Assembly (NCBI GenBank): GCA_040266255.1
Contig: JBDQEV010000011.1
Coordinates: forward strand, 1-36,634
Direction: 5' to 3'
Length of the DNA: 36,634 nt
Origin: Comchoanobacter sp040266255
Lineage (GTDB): Bacteria; Pseudomonadota; Gammaproteobacteria; Comchoanobacterales; Comchoanobacteraceae
Shown: piece by piece, positions 1-6,913 of the stretch
Layout: every line of letters begins with the position of its first letter
How positions within the stretch are numbered: the stretch's first letter is position 1
Position numbers and translations under genes: made by a program
The notes under the pieces: generated by a model
Seen by the model: the letters and a program-made list of their open reading frames with translations, nothing else
The model's database searches: none
Told to the model about the DNA's origin: nothing

Positions 1-34
1 ATATAATTATCAATACGTTAATAGAATATTCATT

Positions 35-1273
35 ATGAAAAGATATCAGAAATCTATTTTAATCTTTGTTTCTACATTACTTCCATTGGTGACTGCTGCT
101 AAGCTTGGCCCCAACTGGCTGAATACTATAGTGCCATTGGCATCTGCATCCATCACTACAGTTTTTATCCGTATACTACAGCTGGTTAGCTTGCCTATTG
201 TTTTTTTATCCATTACCACCACCCTTTTAAAACAAACCACCTTATCTGAATTCAAAAAGTTTGGCACCAGTGTGATCAAGTATACAGTTTCTACCACCAT
301 ACTTGCCGCTGCTTTATCAGCTATTTTATACCATATAATGCAACCCCACTTGATTGAAGCCACACAAGTTTTGAGCACACAAGCGCATACATTTGAATAT
401 GGTAATTATTTGGCCAATATCATTCCTAATAACTTTTTTGCTGCATTCGTAGAACAAAACGTGATTGGAGTCATGCTCATGGCATTTGGCTTAGGGCTAT
501 CGAGCTTTAGTGTCACACAACCTCAACGTGAAAGACTTTACGCAACATTCAATACAATTTACCAAATGATCTTCTCTGCAACCAACTATGTACTCAAGTT
601 TTTACCCGTTGTAATTTGGGCATTCTTTGCTGATTTTATTCATCAAGTTGAAACCATTAAACCCGCACTATTTCAACTCTCTAAGTATGTGATGTGCATT
701 ATTAGTGCCAACTTATTGCATGCTTGCATTACGCTGCCACTCATCCTCTATCTACATCGCATTGATACCATTGAGCTGTTAATGAAAATGCGCCCCGCAC
801 TCAGCATTGCTTTTTGGTCTAAGTCCTCTAATGCTGCACTTCCAAGTGCAATTCAATGCTTATCTCAATCAAAGTCTTGTAAAGCAGATGTTGCTAAAAT
901 GAGTATGCCATTATGCATTAGCATCAATATGAATGCATGTGCTGCATTTATACTAGTCACAGTACACTTTGTTGCTGAGCTGAATCAAATACAGTTTTCA
1001 ATCTTTGATAGTATGATCTGGGTGCTTATTGCAACTTTAGCAGCAATCGGAAATGCTGGCGTTCCAATGGGTTGCTACTTCTTAGCTGGCGCATTATTAA
1101 CGTCATTCAATATCCCACTAGACTATTTAGGCATTATCCTACCTATTTATGGTCTAATCGATATGCTTGAAAGTGCGATCAATGTCTGGTCTGATGCTTG
1201 TGTCAGTAGCTGTGTATCTTCTACACTTAAAGTTTCAAAGCCTTACGATTCAACCATAGTGCCAATACGTTAA
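35..1273 (+). CDS. DAACS-family cation:amino-acid/dicarboxylate symporter, divergent
   Basis: A 412-residue polytopic inner-membrane carrier of the glutamate/dicarboxylate:cation symporter (DAACS, GltPh-like) fold. Seen: the first re-entrant hairpin signature SSNAALP at residues 264-270, NMNACA at 298-303 (NMDGT in most members), the second hairpin AGVPMG at 341-346, and IDM...INVWSD at 375-386. Compared from memory with GltPh, the last segment keeps the Asp that holds the substrate amino group, the Asn, and the Na+-site Asp. The substrate-carboxylate Arg (GltPh R397) is Glu379 here, and the Asp of NMDGT is Asn. Family membership is secure; acidic amino acids are therefore unlikely substrates, and a neutral or basic amino acid is the inference. 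The ATG at 35 has no clear ribosome-binding site. The 3' end overlaps the convergent AGCS carrier by 47 bp. Confidence 0.85.
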   Translation: MKRYQKSILIFVSTLLPLVTAAKLGPNWLNTIVPLASASITTVFIRILQLVSLPIVFLSITTTLLKQTTLSEFKKFGTSVIKYTVSTTILAAALSAILYHIMQPHLIEATQVLSTQAHTFEYGNYLANIIPNNFFAAFVEQNVIGVMLMAFGLGLSSFSVTQPQRERLYATFNTIYQMIFSATNYVLKFLPVVIWAFFADFIHQVETIKPALFQLSKYVMCIISANLLHACITLPLILYLHRIDTIELLMKMRPALSIAFWSKSSNAALPSAIQCLSQSKSCKADVAKMSMPLCISINMNACAAFILVTVHFVAELNQIQFSIFDSMIWVLIATLAAIGNAGVPMGCYFLAGALLTSFNIPLDYLGIILPIYGLIDMLESAINVWSDACVSSCVSSTLKVSKPYDSTIVPIR

Positions 1274-2513
1274 TCACGAGCATGATTGCACCACATATAT
1301 TCATCAAAGCAAGTGCAGCATAAGCATCTAGATAGGAAAATGTCATAAATGCAAAAATCGCATACATGTAATATAAAAGCTGCCCATAACGAGGCGAAAT
1401 ATATTCCATGCAACACAACCCTACATGGAAAAAGGCGATAATTGTAGAGTAACCCAGTAAAAATATAAAGACTGGCATAAAGATAGAAGTACCAGGGAAA
1501 TACTGTGATAAAACATATGTAACCATCTCTGATTCACTGATATTCATTTGCCACACACCACTGATCAAAATCAGTAAGACACTTAACGTACAGACAATAA
1601 ATGTATCTAAAATAATACCGATATATGAAAACCTTGCCTGCTGTCCTTCAGACTCCTCTGAAGCTTGTGCTGCAACCACACCTGCATATCCAACTCCAAT
1701 ATCACCAGTGTAGCAAGCACGCTTTACACCTTGTGAAACTGCGATTAGCACACCACTACCTGCAAATGCGCCAATTGGTGCATGCCCAGTAAATGCACTT
1801 TCTAAAATCAACCAGCACATTGCTGGAACCTTTTGATAATTTACTGCTAACACCCATGATGACATTAATAAATAACCAGCTACAAATAAGGGGATCACTA
1901 AACTACAAAGCTGCCCCACTCTTTTAGCACCACCTTGTACTGCATAAAGCACCATCAATAATAATGCAATTGAAACCCAAATCTGTGGCAACTGCCAGCT
2001 AGTTGATACAGTTTCTGTGACAATCTTAAACATATAAACCTCTATCCCATAGATAGAAAGTAAAATAGCAAAAATAATACCCCAGAATTTTGATAGTGAG
2101 CTTTCAATATAATACATAGGACCACCCAAGTACTCGGATGACTCATCTTCTGTCCTGGTCTTTACACTGAGATAAATTTCAGCATACTTGACGCTCATAC
2201 CAACAATTGCAGTAACCCACATCCAAAAAAGCGCTCCAGGTCCGCCAATTTTTACTGCTGTGCAAACAGCAACCAGATTACCTACACCAATACAGCCACC
2301 CATAGTTGTAAAAAATGCATGTAGTGGGTGAATCCCTTTAATATCAGATGAAGGCTGAGAATAGCAAGACAGCAGCTCTTTCCACACTGATCTTAATTTT
2401 CGGACTTGCGCAGCTTTATAACGCATGGTTAAATAGCCACCTAAAATAATAATAGCAGGGATTGATAAGTACTCCCACAAGAAGTCATCCAACAAATTTA
2501 AATATTCTATCAA
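1227..2513 (-). CDS. AGCS-family sodium:alanine/glycine symporter
   Basis: A 428-residue inner-membrane carrier of the alanine/glycine:cation symporter family, which imports alanine or glycine with Na+ (or H+). Seen: GCIGVGNL at residues 73-80, the family hallmark GGPGALFWMW at 90-99 followed by GMSVKYAE at 105-112, then several hydrophobic segments and ILDTFIVCT at 301-309. The motif usually reading FSNEAGMGS reads CYTGDIGVGY here (267-276), so this is a divergent subfamily and the substrate is not certain. The start is a TTG: no ATG occurs before residue 30, a GAGG lies 7 nt upstream, and the N-terminus then matches the family. A promoter-like pair with an inverted repeat sits upstream (2544-2572). 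Confidence 0.88.
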   Translation of the reverse strand: MIEYLNLLDDFLWEYLSIPAIIILGGYLTMRYKAAQVRKLRSVWKELLSCYSQPSSDIKGIHPLHAFFTTMGGCIGVGNLVAVCTAVKIGGPGALFWMWVTAIVGMSVKYAEIYLSVKTRTEDESSEYLGGPMYYIESSLSKFWGIIFAILLSIYGIEVYMFKIVTETVSTSWQLPQIWVSIALLLMVLYAVQGGAKRVGQLCSLVIPLFVAGYLLMSSWVLAVNYQKVPAMCWLILESAFTGHAPIGAFAGSGVLIAVSQGVKRACYTGDIGVGYAGVVAAQASEESEGQQARFSYIGIILDTFIVCTLSVLLILISGVWQMNISESEMVTYVLSQYFPGTSIFMPVFIFLLGYSTIIAFFHVGLCCMEYISPRYGQLLYYMYAIFAFMTFSYLDAYAALALMNICGAIMLVINVLALWLNRKALKL

Positions 2514-2543
2514 AGCCTTTCCTCATACAATATGACTATCGGA

Positions 2544-2572
2544 ATCATACACTATTGGAGATTTACCTCCAA
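2544..2572 (-). promoter_or_regulatory. Putative promoter of the AGCS carrier gene, with inverted repeat
   Basis: On the minus strand TTGGAG (2572-2567), a 17-nt spacer and TATGAT (2549-2544) form a plausible sigma-70 promoter about 30 nt before the TTG start. The -35 box is one arm of a 6-bp inverted repeat (2555-2560 with 2567-2572, 6-nt loop), which could be an operator or a small hairpin. This is read from sequence only. Confidence 0.38.
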
Positions 2573-2621
2573 ACTAATTGTCTATATTTTATAAAAAAAT
2601 CTGAAATAAATAAACGACACC

Positions 2622-2627
2622 TATAAT
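2622..2627 (+). promoter_or_regulatory. Perfect -10 box for the 59-residue membrane peptide gene
   Basis: A consensus TATAAT lies 23 nt before the ATG at 2651, placing a transcription start near 2634 and leaving room for the GAGG ribosome-binding site at 2641-2644. No good -35 box is visible at the right distance, so the promoter is only partly supported. Confidence 0.4.
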
Positions 2628-2650
2628 ACTTACAAGTCACGAGGTTAAAT

Positions 2651-2830
2651 ATGGATAAATTGATACAACTCATCACTATGGATATTGCACTGCTTGCAAG
2701 TGTATATGTTGCTTTATTTGCGTTCAGCACATTGATTAGCTTACTCAGCTTGAGTGCTCTAACACCTGTATTGCTCTATAATCAAGAACAGATTTTCAAG
2801 CGTGCAAAGCATCTTAAGCTACTTGATTAA
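2651..2830 (+). CDS. Small single-span membrane protein, 59 residues
   Basis: An open frame of 59 codons beginning ATG after GAGG (2641-2644, 6-nt spacing) and a TATAAT at 2622-2627. The peptide is a short polar N-terminus (MDKLIQL), a long hydrophobic stretch at about residues 9-43, and a basic C-terminal tail (FKRAKHLKLLD). This gives a one-span or hairpin inner-membrane protein with the positive tail probably in the cytoplasm. I do not recognise a family. It lies in the gap between two minus-strand genes and its last 17 bp overlap the end of trmB, which it faces. The correctly spaced expression signals and clean membrane-protein pattern are the reasons for calling it. Confidence 0.6.
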   Translation: MDKLIQLITMDIALLASVYVALFAFSTLISLLSLSALTPVLLYNQEQIFKRAKHLKLLD

Positions 2831-3443
2831 TCCCAGCAACATCGTATATGCCTGAACCTGCATCTATGGCTTTACGTGCATATTTGGTCATTGGGCGGTA
2901 AGGAGGAGTAGTCGCCACTAAATTAGGATGCGCAATGATTAAATCCTGTACCATTTGGGCATAATCCTCATGATCACTGGCAAAATGCAATATACCCCCC
3001 GGCTTCAAAAACCCGATCACTTGATTGAAAAACTTTTCCTGTACCAAACGACGCTTTTGATGGCGCTTCTTAGGCCATGGATCTGGGAAGAATATTCGAA
3101 TTAGATCAAACTGTACATCAACTAACTCAGTATTGAACCAATGCTCAACATCTCCTTCTAATGGCTGTAAGTTATGTAAGTCCAACTTCTCTTTTGCTTG
3201 TAACACAGCAGAAATGCCAGCATGAAAGACCTCAGCGCCTATCCAAAACTGATCAGGGTTAGTTTGTGCAGACTCAATAATAGAGTCTCCCATTCCAAAC
3301 CCTATTTCTAATCCTATAAATGCGTACTCACTAATTTTCTCTTGATCCAAAGAGGATTCTTGCGCAAAGTACTGCTTCAAATATTTTTTCTGTGCATCTG
3401 TCATTCGACCATTTCGTCGCACATAGCTTCTAATAGGTTTCAT
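2814..3443 (-). CDS. trmB: tRNA (guanine-N7-)-methyltransferase TrmB
   Basis: TrmB methylates N7 of G46 in the variable loop of tRNAs, using S-adenosylmethionine, in the cytoplasm. The 209-residue protein has the usual length and signatures: RSYVRRNGRMT near the N-terminus, the SAM-binding motif GLEIGFGMGDS at residues 44-54, and the family hallmark FFPDPWPKKRHQKRR at about 118-132. Both tRNAs encoded in this window have G at position 46, so they are predicted substrates. The gene stands alone, with a promoter-like pair just upstream (3462-3491), and its 3' end overlaps the small membrane peptide gene. The ATG at 3443 has only a weak ribosome-binding site. Confidence 0.95.
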   Translation of the reverse strand: MKPIRSYVRRNGRMTDAQKKYLKQYFAQESSLDQEKISEYAFIGLEIGFGMGDSIIESAQTNPDQFWIGAEVFHAGISAVLQAKEKLDLHNLQPLEGDVEHWFNTELVDVQFDLIRIFFPDPWPKKRHQKRRLVQEKFFNQVIGFLKPGGILHFASDHEDYAQMVQDLIIAHPNLVATTPPYRPMTKYARKAIDAGSGIYDVAGINQVA

Positions 3444-3461
3444 ATCTTGTAAAAATAACTT

Positions 3462-3491
3462 ATTATAGAATCATCAGATGCATAGTTGCAA
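3462..3491 (-). promoter_or_regulatory. Putative trmB promoter
   Basis: On the minus strand TTGCAA (3491-3486), an 18-nt spacer and a perfect TATAAT (3467-3462) lie 19 nt before the trmB ATG. TTGCAA is self-complementary, so the same box could also face the divergent epimerase gene, but no good -10 box is seen there. Confidence 0.45.
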
Positions 3492-3516
3492 GGAATTGTT
3501 TTAAAAGGGATTATAG

Positions 3517-4407
3517 ATGTCAAAAATTATGATTTTAGGAGGCAGTGGCTTCATTGGCAGTCATCTGATTCAGCACTTATCTGGGCAATCTTTAGTGATT
3601 GTATCTAGGCATCAAGTTAAGACTATAGCTGCTAACCAACAGTGGCTAACCTGGCATGAACTTGAAGCTGACCCAAATATATTAAAACAATGTTCGCATA
3701 TTATTAGTTTATGTGGTCAATCACTACTGGGCCTCTGGAGCAAAAATTATAAAAATAAACTGGTTCAAAGCCGCACTGAACCTTTAGAGAAAATAGCGTC
3801 ACTGCTTGACCAGGTTCAACATTCCCCCTATTTCATCATTGCGAGTGGTGTGGGCTACTACGGCTGGCAAAAGAGCACTACAACACTGCTCACTGAATCC
3901 TCTAAAGTTCAACAACCAAATTTTCTAACTCATATTGCACACAAAACAGAAAATTGCCTACCCATCAAGTATGCAAAAAATGCAGCATATCTCAGACTTG
4001 GTGTTGTACTTGAGCCCTCAGGAGGCGTTCTAAGAACGCTAAAATTGCCAACTCAAATATTTGGTGGATGCATCTGGGGGAATGGCACTCAACCAATGAG
4101 CTGGATTAGTATGCATGATGCAGTACACTGCATCTCCTTTTTAATCAAGCAGCATGAAACTGGTGCATTTAACCTATGTGCACCACAGCCAACCACCCAT
4201 CAAGAGTTCACTCGCAGCTACGCAAGCTTTCTACATAGACCATGCTGGATACGAATTCCAACATGGGTGTGTAAACAATCTGGCGAAATGATGAGAAATA
4301 CTATATTACAGGGACAAGCAGCATACCCAAAACAACTTTTAGACTTAGGCTACCAGTTCAAACACCAAACCTTAAAGTCATATTTTTCTAGCCGCCAACC
4401 CTGCTAA
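3517..4407 (+). CDS. yfcH: YfcH-type NAD(P)-dependent sugar epimerase-like protein (TIGR01777/DUF1731)
   Basis: A 296-residue extended short-chain dehydrogenase/reductase of the TIGR01777 family. The Rossmann nucleotide-binding motif GGSGFIGSHL is at residues 8-17, a SGVGYYGW segment carries the family's Tyr region, and the C-terminal DUF1731 domain is present (FNLCAPQPTTHQEF ... LLDLGYQFKH). The cytoplasmic role of this family is poorly known; in E. coli it is YfcH, a predicted epimerase. The ATG at 3517 follows AAAGGGA. It is divergent from trmB, and its last 20 bp overlap the end of the convergent membrane-protein gene at 4388. The family call is firm; the substrate is unknown. Confidence 0.88.
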   Translation: MSKIMILGGSGFIGSHLIQHLSGQSLVIVSRHQVKTIAANQQWLTWHELEADPNILKQCSHIISLCGQSLLGLWSKNYKNKLVQSRTEPLEKIASLLDQVQHSPYFIIASGVGYYGWQKSTTTLLTESSKVQQPNFLTHIAHKTENCLPIKYAKNAAYLRLGVVLEPSGGVLRTLKLPTQIFGGCIWGNGTQPMSWISMHDAVHCISFLIKQHETGAFNLCAPQPTTHQEFTRSYASFLHRPCWIRIPTWVCKQSGEMMRNTILQGQAAYPKQLLDLGYQFKHQTLKSYFSSRQPC

Positions 4408-5275
4408 CAACCATACCTACATCTTCTTTATTATTTTGTACAACATCACATACTGAGGAAAAATGCCCTATATCATAAGCTTTAGTATCTAATGAAAAAC
4501 ATCGAAACTGTGGCTCATTCTGACCCTGCACATCTAAACCATAGCCGTGAGCTAAAACATGTAAGGTCATATTGGCCAGTTTCGTATTCACATATAGAAT
4601 TGCTGAAGAATGTAAAAACAACTGTGTCAGATAAACAAATACAAATGCACTGACCCATAAAGTACTTGCGTATGCTGTTAATGTAGAGCTCAGTACAAGT
4701 GCCGTACCAACAAAGTGTATTATAGGCATAGCCCAGTATCCCAGCTGATGTGTTTTTTGCTTTGATCGAAATTGATTGATTGCACGATTAAAGAGTAGAA
4801 CCGCAGTATCTGTTACAACACTAAATGCTGCAAGCATTGCTGCAAAATCAAACCCCACAGCCGTTGTTGTGATAATGCCTGAAATGAAGAATGGTGAAGT
4901 TGGCATAATATAAAAGCCAATGAGTGACAACACTAACACGGGCAGTAAAGCAAGATCTAACCCTAGCTCCCTTAGCTTCATTCTGCTAAAACTACACTTT
5001 ATACCGAATAGATAAAATGCCATTACACTAGGTTGAAAATTACGGCTAGAAATCGAGACATCAATCGGCTGTTTAGCAATGCGAAATATATTAATATTAA
5101 ACACCCTGAGAGAAATATAGTTATATTCATAATCCTTTAGTAGCTCAGGTGAGTTAATACTCACATGAACTGGCCCAAAGCACAACCAAAGTGTGATTAG
5201 CCTTTCAAAGAACCCTTCACGCCTCTCTGCATGGGCCCCACCCCTTGATACACTTGCATTGCTACTCATTGCCAT
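4388..5275 (-). CDS. Membrane protein of unknown function, paralogue A
   Basis: I do not recognise this 295-residue protein. It has a polar N-terminal region (1-105), about four membrane spans (roughly 108-125, 128-145, 147-163, 180-200 and possibly 204-225), and a C-terminal soluble tail of about 70 residues. The start is well supported: an AAGGAGG ribosome-binding site precedes the ATG. It lies 53 bp downstream of paralogue B on the same strand, with matching layout and weak similarity (FNINIFRI/FDIRLWDI before the spans; a tail pattern of F-L-K then DVQ/DVVQ-N), so the pair looks like an old tandem duplication. Its 3' end overlaps the yfcH-like gene by 20 bp. No catalytic motif is visible. 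Confidence 0.75.
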   Translation of the reverse strand: MAMSSNASVSRGGAHAERREGFFERLITLWLCFGPVHVSINSPELLKDYEYNYISLRVFNINIFRIAKQPIDVSISSRNFQPSVMAFYLFGIKCSFSRMKLRELGLDLALLPVLVLSLIGFYIMPTSPFFISGIITTTAVGFDFAAMLAAFSVVTDTAVLLFNRAINQFRSKQKTHQLGYWAMPIIHFVGTALVLSSTLTAYASTLWVSAFVFVYLTQLFLHSSAILYVNTKLANMTLHVLAHGYGLDVQGQNEPQFRCFSLDTKAYDIGHFSSVCDVVQNNKEDVGMVVSRVGG

Positions 5276-5328
5276 AAATCCACCCTCCTTGCTTTAAACT
5301 ACTTTGCGACCACTCTAAACTACCCATC

Positions 5329-6177
5329 TCAAACATTCTGGTGATAATGAAAAACTCTCGAAAACTCATTTTTTTGAACATCATTGTCATGTACACACAC
5401 TATATGATGCTTGCTAGACAATGCAAAACTTGCTGAGACTATCACTAAATGGTCTTTCTCTAGTACATATTTAGATGGTTCAAAAGATAGTGCCTTAAAC
5501 GAAAAATTTACAAAAGGTAATGTATAACCCAAAACGCTTTTTGCAGATACAATAACTTTTGCAATTGAGAATGATATAAATACACTTAACCATATCGCAT
5601 ATTGATAAGGCAAAAAGCACCCAGCAATGATAAAGATGGCAGCTGATGTTCTAATTAGCTGCAATTTATCCATTTTTATCTCACCATTCTTTATTGGAAA
5701 GTCCCAGTTAATTACTCGTAGCGTAATTGCTGTAAATGACTCAACCAATAAACCAAATGCCACAAAAGTTGCAGAAAAAATATAAGGACCGCTACTATAT
5801 GCGCTTATTACAGTATCAATAATGATAGGGAACCAGCCAACTAACAGGTGACCAACAGAAATCATGATAATGAGTGGGAAGCATGCTTTGTGAAACCCAA
5901 CTTTCAAGCTTTCTGAAGAAAACGTAAAACTAATGCCCATGATGGCAAATCGCCATTTGCTACTTTCAAAGCCCTTACGCCAAGACAAAGATAATAGCTC
6001 AATATCCCACAATCTAATATCGAAATAGCAAGCATCAAGCACATGACCAAACCGGTTTTTACTGCACTTATTTAGCACTAGGTAAAAAAATGCCAGCAAT
6101 ACCTCTAAACTAGGCAAGAAATTAATCAAAACTGCTTGATCAACCAACTCTTGTCCTAAATCTGCAAAATCTTCCAT
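5329..6177 (-). CDS. Membrane protein of unknown function, paralogue B
   Basis: An unrecognised 282-residue protein with the same plan as its downstream neighbour: an N-terminal region of about 95 residues, four predicted spans (about 98-124, 131-152, 174-191, 193-212), and a soluble tail. The frame can be extended to a TTG at 6207, but I prefer the ATG at 6177 because the TTG has no ribosome-binding site and the ATG reads straight into an acidic helix (MEDFADLGQEL). The ribosome-binding site for the ATG is itself weak. The segment FDIRLWDI (52-59), FAIMGISFTFS and the spans align by eye with paralogue A. The order B then A with a short gap suggests one transcript. No function can be assigned. 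Confidence 0.72.
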   Translation of the reverse strand: MEDFADLGQELVDQAVLINFLPSLEVLLAFFYLVLNKCSKNRFGHVLDACYFDIRLWDIELLSLSWRKGFESSKWRFAIMGISFTFSSESLKVGFHKACFPLIIMISVGHLLVGWFPIIIDTVISAYSSGPYIFSATFVAFGLLVESFTAITLRVINWDFPIKNGEIKMDKLQLIRTSAAIFIIAGCFLPYQYAIWLSVFISFSIAKVIVSAKSVLGYTLPFVNFSFKALSFEPSKYVLEKDHLVIVSASFALSSKHHIVCVHDNDVQKNEFSRVFHYHQNV

Positions 6178-6345
6178 GTTACAGTTCAATAAATATACTA
6201 TAGACAATATAGTTCAAAAAAAAACCAATAGCCACTCAAAAACATCTCCCTAATAAGGATTAAATAATAATCATAAAATAGAATCAATTAGAGCAATCAA
6301 CTCGCTGAGCGTGTAGGATATAGAAATATTTATTAGATTTAATGC

Positions 6346-6374
6346 TTGCCAGCACAGCTACCAGCTGGTATAAA
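6346..6374 (+). promoter_or_regulatory. hupB promoter (TTGCCA-N17-TATAAA)
   Basis: TTGCCA at 6346-6351 (5 of 6 to consensus), an exact 17-nt spacer and TATAAA at 6369-6374 predict a start near 6381, leaving a leader of about 23 nt before the hupB ATG with AAAGGTG as ribosome-binding site. A perfect 12-bp palindrome overlaps the -10 box. Confidence 0.6.
6359..6370. promoter_or_regulatory. 12-bp perfect palindrome, putative operator of hupB
   Basis: TACCAGCTGGTA is an exact palindrome occupying the downstream part of the spacer and the first two bases of the -10 box. A protein bound here would block RNA polymerase, so it is a candidate repressor site. HU/IHF-type proteins are often autoregulated, but no binding protein can be named from sequence. 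Confidence 0.4.
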
Positions 6375-6403
6375 AAAACAATTCAATACATTAAAGGTGT
6401 TAT

Positions 6404-6688
6404 ATGGTAAAAGTCGGTCGCGCACAACTAGTTAGAACAGTAGCTGCACAAACAGGTTTAAGTCAGAACCAAGTTTCTGAAGTGTTAAATGCAATACTAG
6501 GTATCTTCAAAAGCACTCTAGTTTCAAAGGGTACAGTTTCTATTCCAGGTTGGTTCACCATGGGTACTAAGCTTAGAAAAGGTAGAACAGGTAGAAACCC
6601 AAGAACAGGTGAAGCGTTAATTATCCCTGAGAAAAACATTCCTTACATCAAGGCTGGAAGCGAACTGAAAGACGCTGCAGAAGAATAA
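6404..6688 (+). CDS. hupB: HU-family nucleoid DNA-binding protein
   Basis: A 94-residue histone-like protein of the HU/IHF family, a dimeric DNA-bending protein of the nucleoid. Seen: an N-terminal helical part with LSQNQVSEVLNAIL, then the DNA-binding arm with GRTGRNPRTGEALIIPEKN (the family signature is GRNPxTG...IPA), then the closing helix IKAGSELKDA. The usual GFGTF is GWFTM here (about residues 48-52), a departure in the hinge before the arm. The place is right for hupB, which precedes ppiD in many gammaproteobacteria; here two tRNA genes stand between them. It has its own strong promoter and an AAAGGTG ribosome-binding site. Confidence 0.92.
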   Translation: MVKVGRAQLVRTVAAQTGLSQNQVSEVLNAILGIFKSTLVSKGTVSIPGWFTMGTKLRKGRTGRNPRTGEALIIPEKNIPYIKAGSELKDAAEE

Positions 6689-6700
6689 ACCAAAAAGTAC

Positions 6701-6729
6701 TGGACTCGCGATTAATTAGTTATTATAAT
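6701..6729 (+). promoter_or_regulatory. Promoter of the tRNA-Val/tRNA-Asp/ppiD transcript
   Basis: TGGACT (6701-6706), a 17-nt spacer and a perfect TATAAT (6724-6729) lie just before tRNA-Val, with transcription expected to start around 6736. The bases after the -10 box are G+C-rich (GCGAGTC), as in stringently controlled stable-RNA promoters. Confidence 0.55.
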
Positions 6730-6736
6730 GCGAGTC
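6703..6736. repeat. 7-bp inverted repeat framing the tRNA promoter
   Basis: GACTCGC at 6703-6709 and GCGAGTC at 6730-6736 are exact reverse complements separated by 20 bp, which contain the spacer and -10 box. In RNA read from hupB they could form a hairpin, but no T-run follows, so it is a poor terminator. As DNA they could be paired operator half-sites. Confidence 0.4.
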
Positions 6737-6739
6737 ATC

Positions 6740-6812
6740 GGGTGTTTAGCTCAGTTGGTAGAGCGTCGCCCTTACAAGGCGAATGTCGGGGGTTCAAGTC
6801 CCTCAACACCCA
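6740..6812 (+). tRNA. tRNA-Val (anticodon TAC)
   Basis: A full cloverleaf: acceptor GGGTGTT/AACACCC, D arm GCTC/GAGC with GG in the loop, anticodon arm TCGCC/GGCGA with loop CTTACAA (TAC at 6773-6775), a five-base variable loop containing G46, and a T arm with TTCAAGT. The discriminator is A at 6812. The 3' CCA is not encoded (TAG follows), so it must be added by the CCA-adding enzyme. U34 is a possible target of the TrhO hydroxylase encoded further along. Confidence 0.97.
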
Positions 6813-6821
6813 TAGCAATGT

Positions 6822-6898
6822 GGAGTGGTAGTTCAGTTGGTTAGAATACCGGCCTGTCACGCCGGGGGTCGCGGGTTCGAGTCCCGTCCACTCCGCCA
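6822..6898 (+). tRNA. tRNA-Asp (anticodon GTC)
   Basis: A full cloverleaf: acceptor GGAGTGG/CCACTCC, anticodon arm CCGGC/GCCGG with loop CTGTCAC (GTC at 6856-6858), a variable loop with G46, a T arm with TTCGAGT, discriminator G, and an encoded 3' CCA (6896-6898). The U33-G34-U35 sequence makes it a substrate of tRNA-guanine transglycosylase, whose gene is at the right end of the window. The ppiD-like start codon comes only 15 nt after the CCA. Confidence 0.98.
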
Positions 6899-6913
6899 TC
6901 TTACATCAGTGAC

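Noticed and set aside
46..378. 110-codon minus-strand frame inside the DAACS gene
   Set aside because: It lies wholly antisense to a well-supported carrier, and its composition is what that gene's reverse strand would give.
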